Assembly: GCA_037893245.1 (NCBI GenBank)
Contig: JBAIAA010000788.1
Coordinates: forward strand, 558,001 to 622,000
Reading direction: 5' to 3'
DNA length: 64,000 nucleotides
From: Crossaster papposus
Lineage: Eukaryota; Echinodermata; Asteroidea; Velatida; Solasteridae
A program made the position numbers and the translations under genes. Below are positions 35,301 through 48,263 of the stretch, one piece after another; positions within the stretch are counted from its first letter, which is position 1, and every line of letters begins with the position of its first letter. Below the pieces are notes generated by a model. That model saw nothing but the letters and a program-made list of their open reading frames with translations, was not told where the DNA came from and did no database searches.

Positions 35301-37429
35301 AGAAGGAACAGCAGAGGTATAAGACAGAGATAGAGTATATCCACGTGTCTCACTCAGCCTGCTCAGAAGGAAAAGCAGAGGTAGAAGACAGAGATATAGT
35401 ATATCCACGTGGCTCACTCAGCCTGCTCAGAAGGAACAGAAGAGGTAGAAGACAGAGATAGAGTATATCCACGTGTCTGATCTACACCTCACTAAGCCTG
35501 CTCAGAAGAATCAGCAGAAGTAGAAGACAGAGATATAGTATATCCACGTGTCTGATCTACACCTCACTCAGCCTGCTCAGAAGGAACAGCAGAGGTAGAA
35601 GACAGAGATAGAGTATATCCACGTGTCTCACTCAGCCTGCTCAGAAGGAACAGCAGAGGTATAAGACAGAGATAGAGTATAGCCACGTGTCTCACTCAGC
35701 CTGCTCAGAAGGAACAGCAGAGGTAGAAGACAGAGATAGAGTATATCCACGTGTCTGATCTACACTTCACCCAGCCTGCTCAGAAGAATCAGCATAGGTA
35801 GAAGACAGAGATAGAGTATATCCACGTGTCTGATCTACACCTCACTCAGACTGCTCAGAAGGAACAGCAGAGGTAGAAGACAGAGATAGAGTATATCAAC
35901 GTGTCTGATCTACACCTCACTCAGCCTGCTCAGAAGGAACAGCAGAGGTAGAAGACAGAGATAGAGTATATCCACGTGTCTCACTCAGCCTGCTCAGAAG
36001 GAACAGCAGAGGTAGAAGACAGAGATAGAGTATATCCACGTGTCTGATCTACACCTCACTCAGCCTGCTCAGAAGGAACAGCAGAGGTAGAAGACAGAGA
36101 TAGAGTATATCCACCTGTCTGATCTACACCTCACTCAGCCTGCTCAGAAGGAACAGCAGAGGTATCAGACAGAGATAGAGTATATCCACCTGTCTCACTC
36201 AGCTTGCTCAGAAGGAACAGCAGAGGTAGAAGACAGAGATATAGTATATCCACGTGTCTCACTCAGCCTGCTCAAAAGGAACAGCAGAGGTAGAATACAG
36301 AGATAGAGTATATTCACGTGTGTGATCTACACCTCACTCAGCCTGCTCAGAAGGAACAACAGAGGTAGAAGACAGAGATATGGTATACCCACGTGTCTCA
36401 CTCAGCCTGCTCAGAAGGAACAGCAGAGGTATAAGACAGAGATAGAGTATATCCACGTGTCTCACTCAGCCTGCTCAGAAGGAAAAGCAGAGGTAGAAGA
36501 CAGAGATATAGTATATCCACGTGGCTCACTCAGCCTGCTCAGAAGGAACAGAAGAGGTAGAAGACAGAGATAGAGTATATCCACGTGTCTGATCTACACC
36601 TCACTAAGCCTGCTCAGAAGAATCAGCAGAAGTAGAAGACAGAGATATAGTATATCCACGTGTCTGATCTACACCTCACTCAGCCTGCTCAGAAGGAACA
36701 GCAGAGGTAGAAGACAGAGATAGAGTATATCCACGTGTCTCACTCAGCCTGCTCAGAAGGAACAGCAGAGGTAGAAGACAGAGATAGAGTATATCCACGT
36801 GTCTGATCTACACTTCACCCAGCCTGCTCAGAAGAATCAGCATAGGTAGAAGACAGAGATAGAGTATATCCACGTGTCTGATCTACACCTCACTCAGACT
36901 GCTCAGAAGGAACAGCAGAGGTAGAAGACAGAGATAGAGTATATCAACGTGTCTGATCTACACCTCACTCAGCCTGCTCAGAAGGAACAGCAGAGGTAGA
37001 AGACAGAGATAGAGTATATCCACGTGTCTCACTCAGCCTGCTCAGAAGGAACAGCAGAGGTAGAAGACAGAGATAGAGTATATCCACGTGTCTGATCTAC
37101 ACCTCACTCAGCCTGCTCAGAAGGAACAGCAGAGGTAGAAGACAGAGATAGAGTATATCCACGTGTCTCGCTCAGCCTGCTCAGAAGGAACAGCAGAGGT
37201 AGAAGACAGAGATAGAGTATATCCACCTGTCTGATCTACACCTCACCCAGCCTGCTCAGAAGAATCAGCAGAGGTAGAAGACAAAGATAGAGTTTATCCA
37301 CGTGTCTGATCTACACCTCACTCAGCCTGCTCAGAAGGAACAGCAGAGGTAGAAGACAGAGATAGAGTATATCCAGGTGTCTGATCTACACCTCACTCAG
37401 CCTGCTCAGAAGGAACAGCAGAGGTAGAA
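32339..37429 (+). repeat. 5.2-kb tandem unit, copy 2
   Basis: Second copy. Small differences by eye include GCTCAGAAGG near 32715 (AAAAGG in copy 1), GGTAGAAG near 33490 (GGTGGAAG in copy 1) and AACGGCAG near 33841 (AACAACAG in copy 1). The copy ends where GGTAGAAGACAGAGATATAG near 37429 replaces GGTAGAATACAG. Confidence 0.87.
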
Positions 37430-39297
37430 GACAGAGATATAGTATATCCACGTGTCTGATCTACACCTCACTCAGCCTGCTCAGATGGAACAGCAGAGGT
37501 ATAAGACAGAGATAGAGTATATCCACGTGTCTCACTCAGCTTGCTCAGAAGGAACAGCAGAGGTAGAAGACAGAGATATAGTATATACACGTGGCTCACT
37601 CAGCCTGCTCAGAAGGAACAGAAGAGGTAGAAGACAGAGATAGAGTATATCCACGTGTCTGATCTACACCTCACTTAGCCTGCTCAGAAGAATCAGCAGA
37701 GGTAGAAGACAGAGATAGAGTATATCCACGTGTCTGATCTACACCTCACTCAGCCTGCTCAGAAGGAACAGCAGAGGTAGAAGACAGAGATAGAGTATAT
37801 CCACGTGTCTGATCTACACCTCACTCAGCCTGCTCAGAAGGAACAGCAGAGGTAGAAGACAGAGATAGAGTATATCCACGTGTCTCACTCAGCCTGCTCA
37901 GAAGGAACAGCAGAGGTATAAGACAGAGATAGAGTATATCCACTTGTCTCACTCAGCTTGCTCAGAAGGAACAGCAGATGTAGAAGACAGAGATATAGTA
38001 TATCCACGTGTCTCACTCAGCCTGCTCAAAAGGAACAGCTGAGGTATAATACAGAGATAGAGTATATTCACGTGTGTGATCTACACCTCACTCAGCCTGC
38101 TCAGAAGGAACAACAGAGGTAGAAGACAGAGATAGAGTATATCCACGTGTCTCACTCAGCCTGCTCAGAAGGAACAGCAGAGGTAGAAGACAGAGATATA
38201 GTATATCCACGTGTCTCACTCAGCCTGCTCAGCAGGAACAGCAGAGGTATAAGACAGAGATAGAGTATATCCACGTGTCTCACTCAGCCTGCTCAGCAGG
38301 AACAGCAGAGGTAGAAGACAGAGATATAGTATATCCACGTGTCTCTCTCAGCCTGCTCAGAAGGAACAGCAGAGGTAAGAAGACAGAGATAGAGTATAGC
38401 CACGTGTCTCACTCAGCCTGCTCAGAAGGAACAGCAGAGGTAGAAGACAGAGATAGAGTATATCCACGTGTCTGATCTACACCTCACTCAGCCTGCTCAG
38501 AAGGAACAGCAGAGGTAGAAGACAGAGATAGAGTATATCCACATGTCTGATCTACACCTCACTCAGCCTGCTCAGAAGGAACAGCAGAGGTAGAAGACAG
38601 AGATAGAGTATATCGACGTGTCTCACTCAGCCTGCTCAGAAGGAACAGCAGAGGTAGAAGACAGAGATAGAGTATATCCACCTGTCTGATCTACACCTCA
38701 CCCAGCCTGCTCAGAAGAATCAGCAGAGGTAGAAGACAAAGATAGAGTATATCCACGTGTCTGATCTACACCTCACTCAGCCTGCTCAGAAGGAACAGCA
38801 GAGGTAGAAGACAGAGATAGAGTATATCCACGTGTCTGATCTACACCTCACTCAGCCTGCTCAGAAAGAACAGCAGAGGTAGAAGACAGAGATAGAGTAT
38901 ATCCACGTGTCTCACTCAGCCTGCTCAGAAGGAACAGCAGAGGTATAAGACAGAGATAGAGTATATCCACGTGTCTCACTCAGCCTGCTCAGAAGGAAAA
39001 GCAGAGGTAGAAGACAGAGATAGAGTATATCCACGTGGCACACTCAGCCTGCTCAGAAGGAACAGAAGAGGTAGAAGACAGAGATATAGTATATCCACGT
39101 GTGTGATCTACACCTCACTTAGCCTGCTCAGAAGAATCAGCAGAGGTAGAAGACAGAGATAGAGTATATCCACGTGTGTGATCTACACCTCACTCAGCCT
39201 GCTCAGAAGGAACGGCAGAGGTAGAAGACAGAGATAGAGTATATCCACGTGTCTCACTCAGCCTGCTCAGAAGGAACAGCAGAGGTAGAAGACAGAG
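37362..39297 (+). repeat. 1936-bp tandem unit, copy 1
   Basis: A unit of 13 L plus 15 S plus one extra base. Landmarks repeat at +1936: 37452/39388 (CAGATGGAAC monomer), 38275/40211 (CAGCAGGAAC), 38339/40275 (CTCTCTC), 38971/40907 (GGAAAAGC followed by GTGGCACACTC). CAGCAGG and GTGGCACACTC are variants largely confined to this zone. The left edge is approximate and lies near the CCAGGTG junction. Confidence 0.9.
38372..38383 (+). repeat. Single-base insertion marker (GAGGTAAGAAG)
   Basis: One extra A makes GGTAAGAAG instead of GGTAGAAG, giving a 65-bp S monomer. The same insertion occurs 1936 bp later, near 40313. These two are the only departures from the 64/75-bp lengths that I noticed. 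They account for the residue of one base when spacings across this zone are divided into 64 and 75. Confidence 0.88.
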
Positions 39298-41233
39298 ATA
39301 GAGTATATCCAGGTGTCTGATCTACACCTCACTCAGCCTGCTCAGAAGGAACAGCAGAGGTAGAAGACAGAGATATAGTATATCCACGTGTCTGATCTAC
39401 ACCTCACTCAGCCTGCTCAGATGGAACAGCAGAGGTATAAGACAGAGATAGAGTATATCCACGTGTCTCACTCAGCTTGCTCAGAAGGAACAGCAGAGGT
39501 AGAAGACAGAGATATAGTATATACACGTGGCTCACTCAGCCTGCTCAGAAGGAACAGAAGAGGTAGAAGACAGAGATAGAGTATATCCACGTGTCTGATC
39601 TACACCTCACTTAGCCTGCTCAGAAGAATCAGCAGAGGTAGAAGACAGAGATAGAGTATATCCACGTGTCTGATCTACACCTCACTCAGCCTGCTCAGAA
39701 GGAACAGCAGAGGTAGAAGACAGAGATAGAGTATATCCACGTGTCTGATCTACACCTCACTCAGCCTGCTCAGAAGGAACAGCAGAGGTAGAAGACAGAG
39801 ATAGAGTATATCCACGTGTCTCACTCAGCCTGCTCAGAAGGATCAGCAGAGGTATAAGACAGAGATAGAGTATATCCACTTGTCTCACTCAGCTTGCTCA
39901 ATAGGAACACCAGATGTAGAAGACAGAGATATAGTATATCCACGTGTCTCACTCAGCCTGCTCAAAAGGAACAGCTGAGGTATAATACAGAGATAGAGTA
40001 TATTCACGTGTGTGATCTACACCTCACTCAGCCTGCTCAGAAGGAACAACAGAGGTAGAAGACAGAGATAGAGTATATCCACGTGTCTCACTCAGCCTGC
40101 TCAGAAGGAACAGCAGAGGTAGAAGACAGAGATATAGTATATCCACGTGTCTCACTCAGCCTGCTCAGCAGGAACAGCAGAGGTATAAGACATAGATAGA
40201 GTATATCCACGTGTCTCACTCAGCCTGCTCAGCAGGAACAGCAGAGGTAGAAGACAGAGATATAGTATATCCACGTGTCTCTCTCAGCCTGCTCAGAAGG
40301 AACAGCAGAGGTAAGAAGACAGAGATAGAGTATAGCCACGTGTCTCACTCAGCCTGCTCAGAAGGAACAGCAGAGGTAGAAGACAGAGATAGAGTATATC
40401 CACGTGTCTGATCTACACCTCACTCAGCCTGCTCAGAAGGAACAGCAGAGGTAGAAGACAGAGATAGAGTATATCCACATGTCTGATCTACACCTCACTC
40501 AGCCTGCTCAGAAGGAACAGCAGAGGTAGAAGACAGAGATAGAGTATATCGACGTGTCTCACTCAGCCTGCTCAGAAGGAACAGCAGAGGTAGAAGACAG
40601 AGATAGAGTATATCCACCTGTCTGATCTACACCTCACCCAGCCTGCTCAGAAGAATCAGCAGAGGTAGAAGACAAAGATAGAGTATATCCACGTGTCTGA
40701 TCTACACCTCACTCAGCCTGCTCAGAAGGAACAGCAGAGGTAGAAGACAGAGATAGAGTATATCCACGTGTCTGATCTACACCTCACTCAGCCTGCTCAG
40801 AAAGAACAGCAGAGGTAGAAGACAGATATAGAGAATATCCACGTGTCTCACTCAGCCTGCTCAGAAGGAACAGCAGAGGTATAAGACAGAGATAGAGTAT
40901 ATCCACGTGTCTCACTCAGCCTGCTCAGAAGGAAAAGCAGAGGTAGAAGACAGAGATAGAGTATATCCACGTGGCACACTCAGCCTGCTCAGAAGGAACA
41001 GAAGAGGTAGAAGACAGAGATATAGTATATCCACGTGTGTGATCTACACCTCACTTAGCCTGCTCAGAAGAATCAGCAGAGGTAGAAGACAGAGATAGAG
41101 TATATCCACGTGTGTGATCTACACCTCACTCAGCCTGCTCAGAAGGAACGGCAGAGGTAGAAGACAGAGATAGAGTATATCCACGTGTCTCACTCAGCCT
41201 GCTCAGAAGGAACAGCAGAGGTAGAAGACAGAG
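39298..41233 (+). repeat. 1936-bp tandem unit, copy 2
   Basis: Second copy. Differences seen: GGATCAGCAG near 39840, AATAGGAACACCAG near 39900, ACATAGATAG near 40191, and ACAGATATAGAGAATATCC near 40823. It therefore has more substitutions relative to its partner than the 6074-bp pair, despite being shorter. It ends where GATATAG and a CTCTCTC monomer (41249) replace the CCAGGTG junction. Confidence 0.9.
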
Positions 41234-41248
41234 ATATAGTATATCCAC

Positions 41249-41451
41249 GTGTCTCTCTCAGCCTGCTCAGAAGGAACAGCAGAGGTAGAAGACAGAGATA
41301 GAGTATATCCACGTGTCTGATCTACACCTCACTCAGCCTGCTCAGAAGGAACAGCAGAGGTAGAAGACAGAGATAGAGTATATCCACGTGTCTCACTCAG
41401 CCTGCTCAGAAGGAACAGCAGAGGTAGAAGACAGAGATATAGTATATCCAC
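41249..41451 (+). repeat. 203-bp S-L-S module, first occurrence
   Basis: Three monomers: S with CTCTCTC (41249), a consensus L (41313), and S ending GATATAG (41388). They are followed by another CTCTCTC monomer at 41452 and yet another at 41516. The same 203-bp module stands at 42981-43183 directly before the next CTCTCTC (43184), and a near copy at 42436-42638 ends in a GGTATAAG monomer. This zone therefore shows small-scale trimer amplification on top of H1. Confidence 0.83.
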
Positions 41452-42435
41452 GTGTCTCTCTCAGCCTGCTCAGAAGGAACAGCAGAGGTAGAAGACAGAG
41501 ATATAGTATATCCACGTGTCTCTCTCAGCCTGCTCAGAAGGAACAGCAGAGGTAGAAGACAGAGATAGAGTATATCCACGTGTCTGATCTACACCTCACT
41601 CAGCCTGCTCAGAAGGAACAGCAGAGGTAGAAGACAGAGACAGAGTATATCCACGTGTCTGATCTACACCTCACTCAGCCTGCTCAGAAGGAACAGCAGA
41701 GGTAGAAGACAGAGATAGAGTATATCCACGTGTCTCACTCAGCCTGCTCAGAAGGAACAGCAGAGTTAGAAGACAGAGATAGAGTATATCCACGTGTCTC
41801 ACTCAGCCTGCTCAGAAGAAACAGCAGAGGTAGAAGACAGAGATAGAGTATATCCACGTGTCTGATCTACACTTCACTCAGCCTGCTCAGAAGAATCAGC
41901 ATAGGTAGAAGACAGAGATAGAGTATATCCACGTGTCTGATCTACACCTCACTCAGCCTGCTCAGAAGGAACAGCAGAGGTAGAAGACAGAGATAGAGTA
42001 TATCAACGTGTCTGATCTACACCTCACTCAGCCTGCTCAGAAGGAACAGCAGAGGTAGAAGACAGAGATAGAGTATATCGACGTGTCTCACTCAGCCTGC
42101 TCAGAAGGAACAGCAGAGGTAGAAGACAGAGATAGAGTATATCCACCTGTCTGATCTACACCTCACCCAGCCTGCTCAGAAGAATCAGCAGAGGTAGAAG
42201 ACAAAGATAGAGTATATCCACGTGTCTGATCTACACCTCACTCAGCCTGCTCAGAAGGAACAGCAGAGGTAGAAGACAGAGATAGAGTATATCCACGTGT
42301 CTGATCTACACCTCACTCAGCCTGCTCAGAAAGAACAGCAGAGGTAGAAGACAGAGATAGAGTATATCCACGTGTCTCACTCAGCCTGCTCAGAAGGAAC
42401 AGCAGAGGTATAAGACAGAGATATAGTATATCCAC

Positions 42436-42638
42436 GTGTCTCTCTCAGCCTGCTCAGAAGGAACAGCAGAGGTAGAAGACAGAGATAGAGTATATCCACG
42501 TGTCTGATCTACACCTCACTCAGCCTGCTCAGAAGGAACAGCAGAGGTAGAAGACAGAGATAGAGTATATCCACGTGTCTCACTCAGCCTGCTCAGAAGG
42601 AACAGCAGAGGTATAAGACAGAGATAGAGTATATCCAC
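42436..42638 (+). repeat. 203-bp module inserted before GGAAAAGC monomer
   Basis: CTCTCTC S (42436), L (42500) and a GGTATAAG S (42575), placed between the GGTATAAG slot near 42372 and the GGAAAAGC monomer at 42639. In the neighbouring unit at 43184-44445 the GGTATAAG monomer (44040) is followed directly by GGAAAAGC (44104). The 203 bp are therefore extra here and explain why the offset between these units drops from 1668 to 1465. Confidence 0.8.
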
Positions 42639-43183
42639 GTGTCTCACTCAGCCTGCTCAGAAGGAAAAGCAGAGGTAGAAGACAGAGATAGAGTATATCC
42701 ACGTGGCACACTCAGCCTGCTCAGAAGGAACAGAAGAGGTAGAAGACAGAGATATAGTATATCCACGTGTGTGATCTACACCTCACTTAGCCTGCTCAGA
42801 AGAATCAGCAGAGGTAGAAGACAGAGATAGAGTATATCCACGTGTGTGATCTACACCTCACTCAGCCTGCTCAGAAGGAACGGCAGAGGTAGAAGACAGA
42901 GACAGAGTATATCCACGTGTCTCACTCAGCCTGCTCAGAAGGAACAGCAGAGGTAGAAGACAGAGATATAGTATATCCACGTGTCTCTCTCAGCCTGCTC
43001 AGAAGGAACAGCAGAGGTAGAAGACAGAGATAGAGTATATCCACGTGTCTGATCTACACCTCACTCAGCCTGCTCAGAAGGAACAGCAGAGGTAGAAGAC
43101 AGAGATAGAGTATATCCACGTGTCTCACTCAGCCTGCTCAGAAGGAACAGCAGAGGTAGAAGACAGAGATATAGTATATCCAC

Positions 43184-44445
43184 GTGTCTCTCTCAGCCTG
43201 CTCAGAAGGAACAGCAGAGGTAGAAGACAGAGATAGAGTATATCCACGTGTCTGATCTACACCTCACTCAGCCTGCTCAGAAGGAACAGCAGAGGTAGAA
43301 GACAGAGATAGAGTATATCCACGTGTCTGATCTACACCTCACTCAGCCTGCTCAGAAGGAACAGCAGAGGTAGAAGACAGAGATAGAGTATATCCACGTG
43401 TCTCACTCAGCCTGCTCAGAAGGAACAGCAGAGTTAGAAGACAGAGATAGAGTATATCCACGTGTCTCACTCAGCCTGCTCAGAAGAAACAGCAGAGGTA
43501 GAAGACAGAGATAGAGTATATCCACGTGTCTGATCTACACTTCACTCAGCCTGCTCAGAAGAATCAGCATAGGTAGAAGACAGAGATAGAGTATATCCAC
43601 GTGTCTGATCTACACCTCACTCAGCCTGCTCAGAAGGAACAGCAGAGGTAGAAGACAGAGATAGAGTATATCAACGTGTCTGATCTACACCTCACTCAGC
43701 CTGCTCAGAAGGAACAGCAGAGGTAGAAGACAGAGATAGAGTATATCGACGTGTCTCACTCAGCCTGCTCAGAAGGAACAGCAGAGGTAGAAGACAGAGA
43801 TAGAGTATATCCACCTGTCTGATCTACACCTCACCCAGCCTGCTCAGAAGAATCAGCAGAGGTAGAAGACAAAGATAGAGTATATCCACGTGTCTGATCT
43901 ACACCTCACTCAGCCTGCTCAGAAGGAACAGCAGAGGTAGAAGACAGAGATAGAGTATATCCACGTGTCTGATCTACACCTCACTCAGCCTGCTCAGAAA
44001 GAACAGCAGAGGTAGAAGACAGAGATAGAGTATATCCACGTGTCTCACTCAGCCTGCTCAGAAGGAACAGCAGAGGTATAAGACAGAGATAGAGTATATC
44101 CACGTGTCTCACTCAGCCTGCTCAGAAGGAAAAGCAGAGGTAGAAGACAGAGATAGAGTATATCCACGTGGCTCACTCAGCCTGCTCAGAAGGAACAGAA
44201 GAGGTAGAAGACAGAGATATAGTATATCCACGTGTGTGATCTACACCTCACTTAGCCTGCACAGAAGAATCAGCAGAGGTAGAAGACAGAGATAGAGTAT
44301 ATCCACGTGTGTGATCTACACCTCACTCAGCCTGCTCAGAAGGAACGGCAGAGGTAGAAGACAGAGATAGAGTATATCCACGTGTCTCACTCAGCCTGCT
44401 CAGAAGGAACAGCAGAGGTAGAAGACAGAGATATAGTATATCCAC
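43184..44445 (+). repeat. H1 unit, 18-mer (1262 bp)
   Basis: A clean H1 copy parsed monomer by monomer: S 43184 (CTCTCTC), L 43248, L 43323, S 43398 (GAGTTAG), S 43462 (AAGAAACAG), L 43526, L 43601, L 43676, S 43751, L 43815, L 43890, L 43965, S 44040, S 44104, S 44168, L 44232, L 44307, S 44382. It lacks only one S before the GAGTTAG monomer compared with the 19-mer. The L at 43601 has AACAGCAG, not AACTGCAG. Confidence 0.92.
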
Positions 44446-45606
44446 GTGTCTCTCTCAGCCTGCTCAGAAAGAACAGCAGAGGTAGAAGACAGAGATAGAG
44501 TATATCCACGTGTCTGATCTACACCTCACTCAGCCTGCTCAGAAGGAACAGCAGAGGTAGAAGACAGAGATAGAGTATATCCACGTGTCTCACTCAGCCT
44601 GCTCAGAAGGAACAGCAGAGGTAGAAGACAGAGATAGAGTATATCCACGTGTCTCACTCAGCCTGCTCAGAAGGAACAGCAGAGGTAGAAGACAGAGATA
44701 GAGTATATCCACGTGTCTGATCTACACTTCACTCAGCCTGCTCAGAAGAATCAGCATAGGTAGAAGACAGAGATAGAGTATATCCACGTGTCTGATCTAC
44801 ACCTCACTCAGCCTGCTCAGAAGGAACTGCAGAGGTAGAAGACAGAGATAGAGTATATCAACGTGTCTGATCTACACCTCACTCAGCCTGCTCAGAAGGA
44901 ACAGCAGAGGTAGAAGACAGAGATAGAGTATATCGACGTGTCTCACTCAGCCTGCTCAGAAGGAACAGCAGAGGTAGAAGACATAGATAGAGTATATCCA
45001 CCTGTCTGATCTACACCTCATCCAGCCTGCTCAGAAGAATCAGCAGAGGTAGAAGACAAAGATAGAGTATATCCACGTGTCTGATCTACACCTCACTCAG
45101 CCTGCTCAGAAGGAACAGCAGAGGTAGAAGACAGAGATAGAGTATATCCACGTGTCTGATCTACACCTCACTCAGCCTGCTCAGAAAGAACAGCTGAGGT
45201 AGAAGACAGAGATAGGGTATATCCACGTGTCTCACTCAGCCAGCTCAGAAGGAACAGCAGAGGTATAAGACAGCGATAGAGTATATCCACGTGTCTCACT
45301 CAGCCTGCTCAGAAGGAAAAGCAGAGGTAGAAGACAGAGATAGAGTATATCCACGTGGCTCACTCAACCTGCTCAGAAGGAACAGAAGAGGTAGAAGACA
45401 GAGATATAGTATATCCACGTGTCTGATCTACTCCTCACTTAGCATGCTCAGAAGAATCAGCAGAGGTAGAAGACAGAGATAGAGTATATCCATGTGTCTG
45501 ATCTACACATCACTCAGCCTGCTCAGAAGGAACAGCAGAGGTAGAAGACAGAGATAGAGTATATCCACGTGTCTGATCTACACCTCACTCAGCCTGCTCA
45601 GAAGGA

Positions 45607-46915
45607 ACAGCAGAGGTAGAAGACAGAGATAGAGTATATCCATGTGTCTGATCTACACCTCACTCAGCCTGCTCAGAAGGAACAGCAGAGGTAGAAGACA
45701 GAGATAGAGTATATCCACGTGTCTGATCTACACCTCACTCAGCCTGCTCAGAAGGAACAGCAGAGGTAGAAGACAGAGATAGAGTACATCCACGTGTCTC
45801 ACTCAGCCTGCTCAGAAGGAACAGCAGAGGTAGAAGACAGAGATAGAGTATATCCACGTGTCTGATCTACACCTCACTCAGCCTGCTCAGAAGGAACAGA
45901 AGAGGTAGAAGACAGAGATATAGTATATCCACGTGTCTCACTCAGCCTGCTCAGAAGGAACGGCAGAGGTAGAAGACAGAGATAGAGTATATCCACGTGT
46001 CTCACTCAGCCTGCTCAGAAGGAACAGCAGAGGTAGAAGACAGAGATATAGTATATCCACGTGTCTCTCTCAGCCTGCTCAGAAGGAACAGCAGAGGTAG
46101 AAGACAGAGATAGAGTATATCCACGTGTCTGATCTACACCTCACTCAGCCTGCTCAGAAGGAACAGCAGAGGTAGAAGACAGAGATAGAGTATATCCACG
46201 TGTCTGATCTACACCTCACTCAGCCTGCTCAGAAGGAACAGCAGAGGTAGAAGACAGAGATAGAGTATATCCACGTGTCTCACTCAGCCTGCTCAGAAGG
46301 AACAGCAGAGTTAGAAGACAGAGATAGAGTATATCCACGTGTCTCACTCAGCCTGCACAGAAGAAACAGCAGAGGTAGAAGACAGAGATAGAGTATATCC
46401 ACGTGTCTGATCTACACTTCACTCAGCCTGCTCAGAAGAATCAGCATAGGTAGAAGACAGAGATAGAGTATATCCACGTGTCTGATCTACACCTCACTCA
46501 GCCTGCTCAGAAGGAACAGCAGAGGTAGAAGACAGAGATAGAGTATATCAACGTGTCTGATCTACACCTCACTCAGCCTGCTCAGAAGGAACAGCAGAGG
46601 TAGAAGACATAGATAGAGTATATCGACGTGTCTCACTCAGCCTGCTCAGAAGGAACAGCAGAGGTAGAAGACAGAGATAGAGTATATCCACCTGTCTGAT
46701 CTACACCTCACCCAGCCTGCTCAGAAGAATCAGCAGAGGTAGAAGACAAAGATAGAGTATATCCACGTGTCTGATCTACACCTCACTCAGCCTGCTCAGA
46801 AGGAACAGCAGAGGTAGAAGACAGAGATAGAGTATATCCACGTGTCTGATCTACACCTCACTCAGCCTGCTCAGAAAGAACAGCAGAGGTAGAAGACAGA
46901 GATAGAGTATATCCA
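45607..46915 (+). repeat. 1348-bp tandem unit, copy 1
   Basis: Period 1348 (12 L plus 7 S). Shared private markers: CATGTG junction 45641/46989, GAGTACATCC near 45783/47131, CTGCACAGAAG 46353/47701, ACATAGATAG near 46607/47955, CTCTCTC 46061/47409. The left edge is where AAGGAACAG here faces AAGAATCAG near 46953. Confidence 0.88.
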
Positions 46916-46954
46916 CCTGTCTGATCTACACCTCACCCAGCCTGCTCAGAAGAA

Positions 46955-48263
46955 TCAGCAGAGGTAGAAGACAGAGATAGAGTATATCCATGTGTCTGAT
47001 CTACACCTCACTCAGCCTGCTCAGAAGGAACAGCAGAGGTAGAAGACAGAGATAGAGTATATCCACGTGTCTGATCTACACCTCACTCAGCCTGCTCAGA
47101 AGGAACAGCAGAGGTAGAAGACAGAGATAGAGTACATCCACGTGTCTCACTCAGCCTGCTCAGAAGGAACAGCAGAGGTAGAAGACAGAGATAGAGTATA
47201 TCCACGTGTCTGATCTACACCTCACTCAGCCTGCTCAGAAGGAACAGAAGAGGTAGAAGACAGAGATATAGTATATCCACGTGTCTCACTCAGCCTGCTC
47301 AGAAGGAACGGCAGAGGTAGAAGACAGAGATAGAGTATATCCACGTGTCTCACTCAGCCTGCTCAGAAGGAACAGCAGAGGTAGAAGACAGAGATATAGT
47401 ATATCCACGTGTCTCTCTCAGCCTGCTCAGAAGGAACAGCAGAGGTAGAAGACAGAGATAGAGTATATCCACGTGTCTGATCTACACCTCACTCAGCCTG
47501 CTCAGAAGGAACAGCAGAGGTAGAAGACAGAGATAGAGTATATCCACGTGTCTGATCTACACCTCACTCAGCCTGCTCAGAAGGAACAGCAGAGGTAGAA
47601 GACAGAGATAGAGTATATCCACGTGTCTCACTCAGCCTGCTCAGAAGGAACAGCAGAGTTAGAAGACAGAGATAGAGTATATCCACGTGTCTCACTCAGC
47701 CTGCACAGAAGAAACAGCAGAGGTAGAAGACAGAGATAGAGTATATCCACGTGTCTGATCTACACTTCACTCAGCCTGCTCAGAAGAATCAGCATAGGTA
47801 GAAGACAGAGATAGAGTATATCCACGTGTCTGATCTACACCTCACTCAGCCTGCTCAGAAGGAACAGCAGAGGTAGAAGACAGAGATAGAGTATATCAAC
47901 GTGTCTGATCTACACCTCACTCAGCCTGCTCAGAAGGAACAGCAGAGGTAGAAGACATAGATAGAGTATATCGACGTGTCTCACTCAGCCTGCTCAGAAG
48001 GAACAGCAGAGGTAGAAGACAGAGATAGAGTATATCCACCTGTCTGATCTACACCTCACCCAGCCTGCTCAGAAGAATCAGCAGAGGTAGAAGACAAAGA
48101 TAGAGTATATCCACGTGTCTGATCTACACCTCACTCAGCCTGCTCAGAAGGAACAGCAGAGGTAGAAGACAGAGATAGAGTATATCCACGTGTCTGATCT
48201 ACACCTCACTCAGCCTGCTCAGAAAGAACAGCAGAGGTAGAAGACAGAGATAGAGTATATCCA
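46955..48263 (+). repeat. 1348-bp tandem unit, copy 2
   Basis: Second copy. It ends near 48264, where CCACG replaces the CCACC of copy 1, and then continues into GGTATAAG and GGAAAAGC (48329) monomers of a normal H1 end. I saw no convincing differences between the two copies within the matched part, so this looks recent. Confidence 0.87.
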
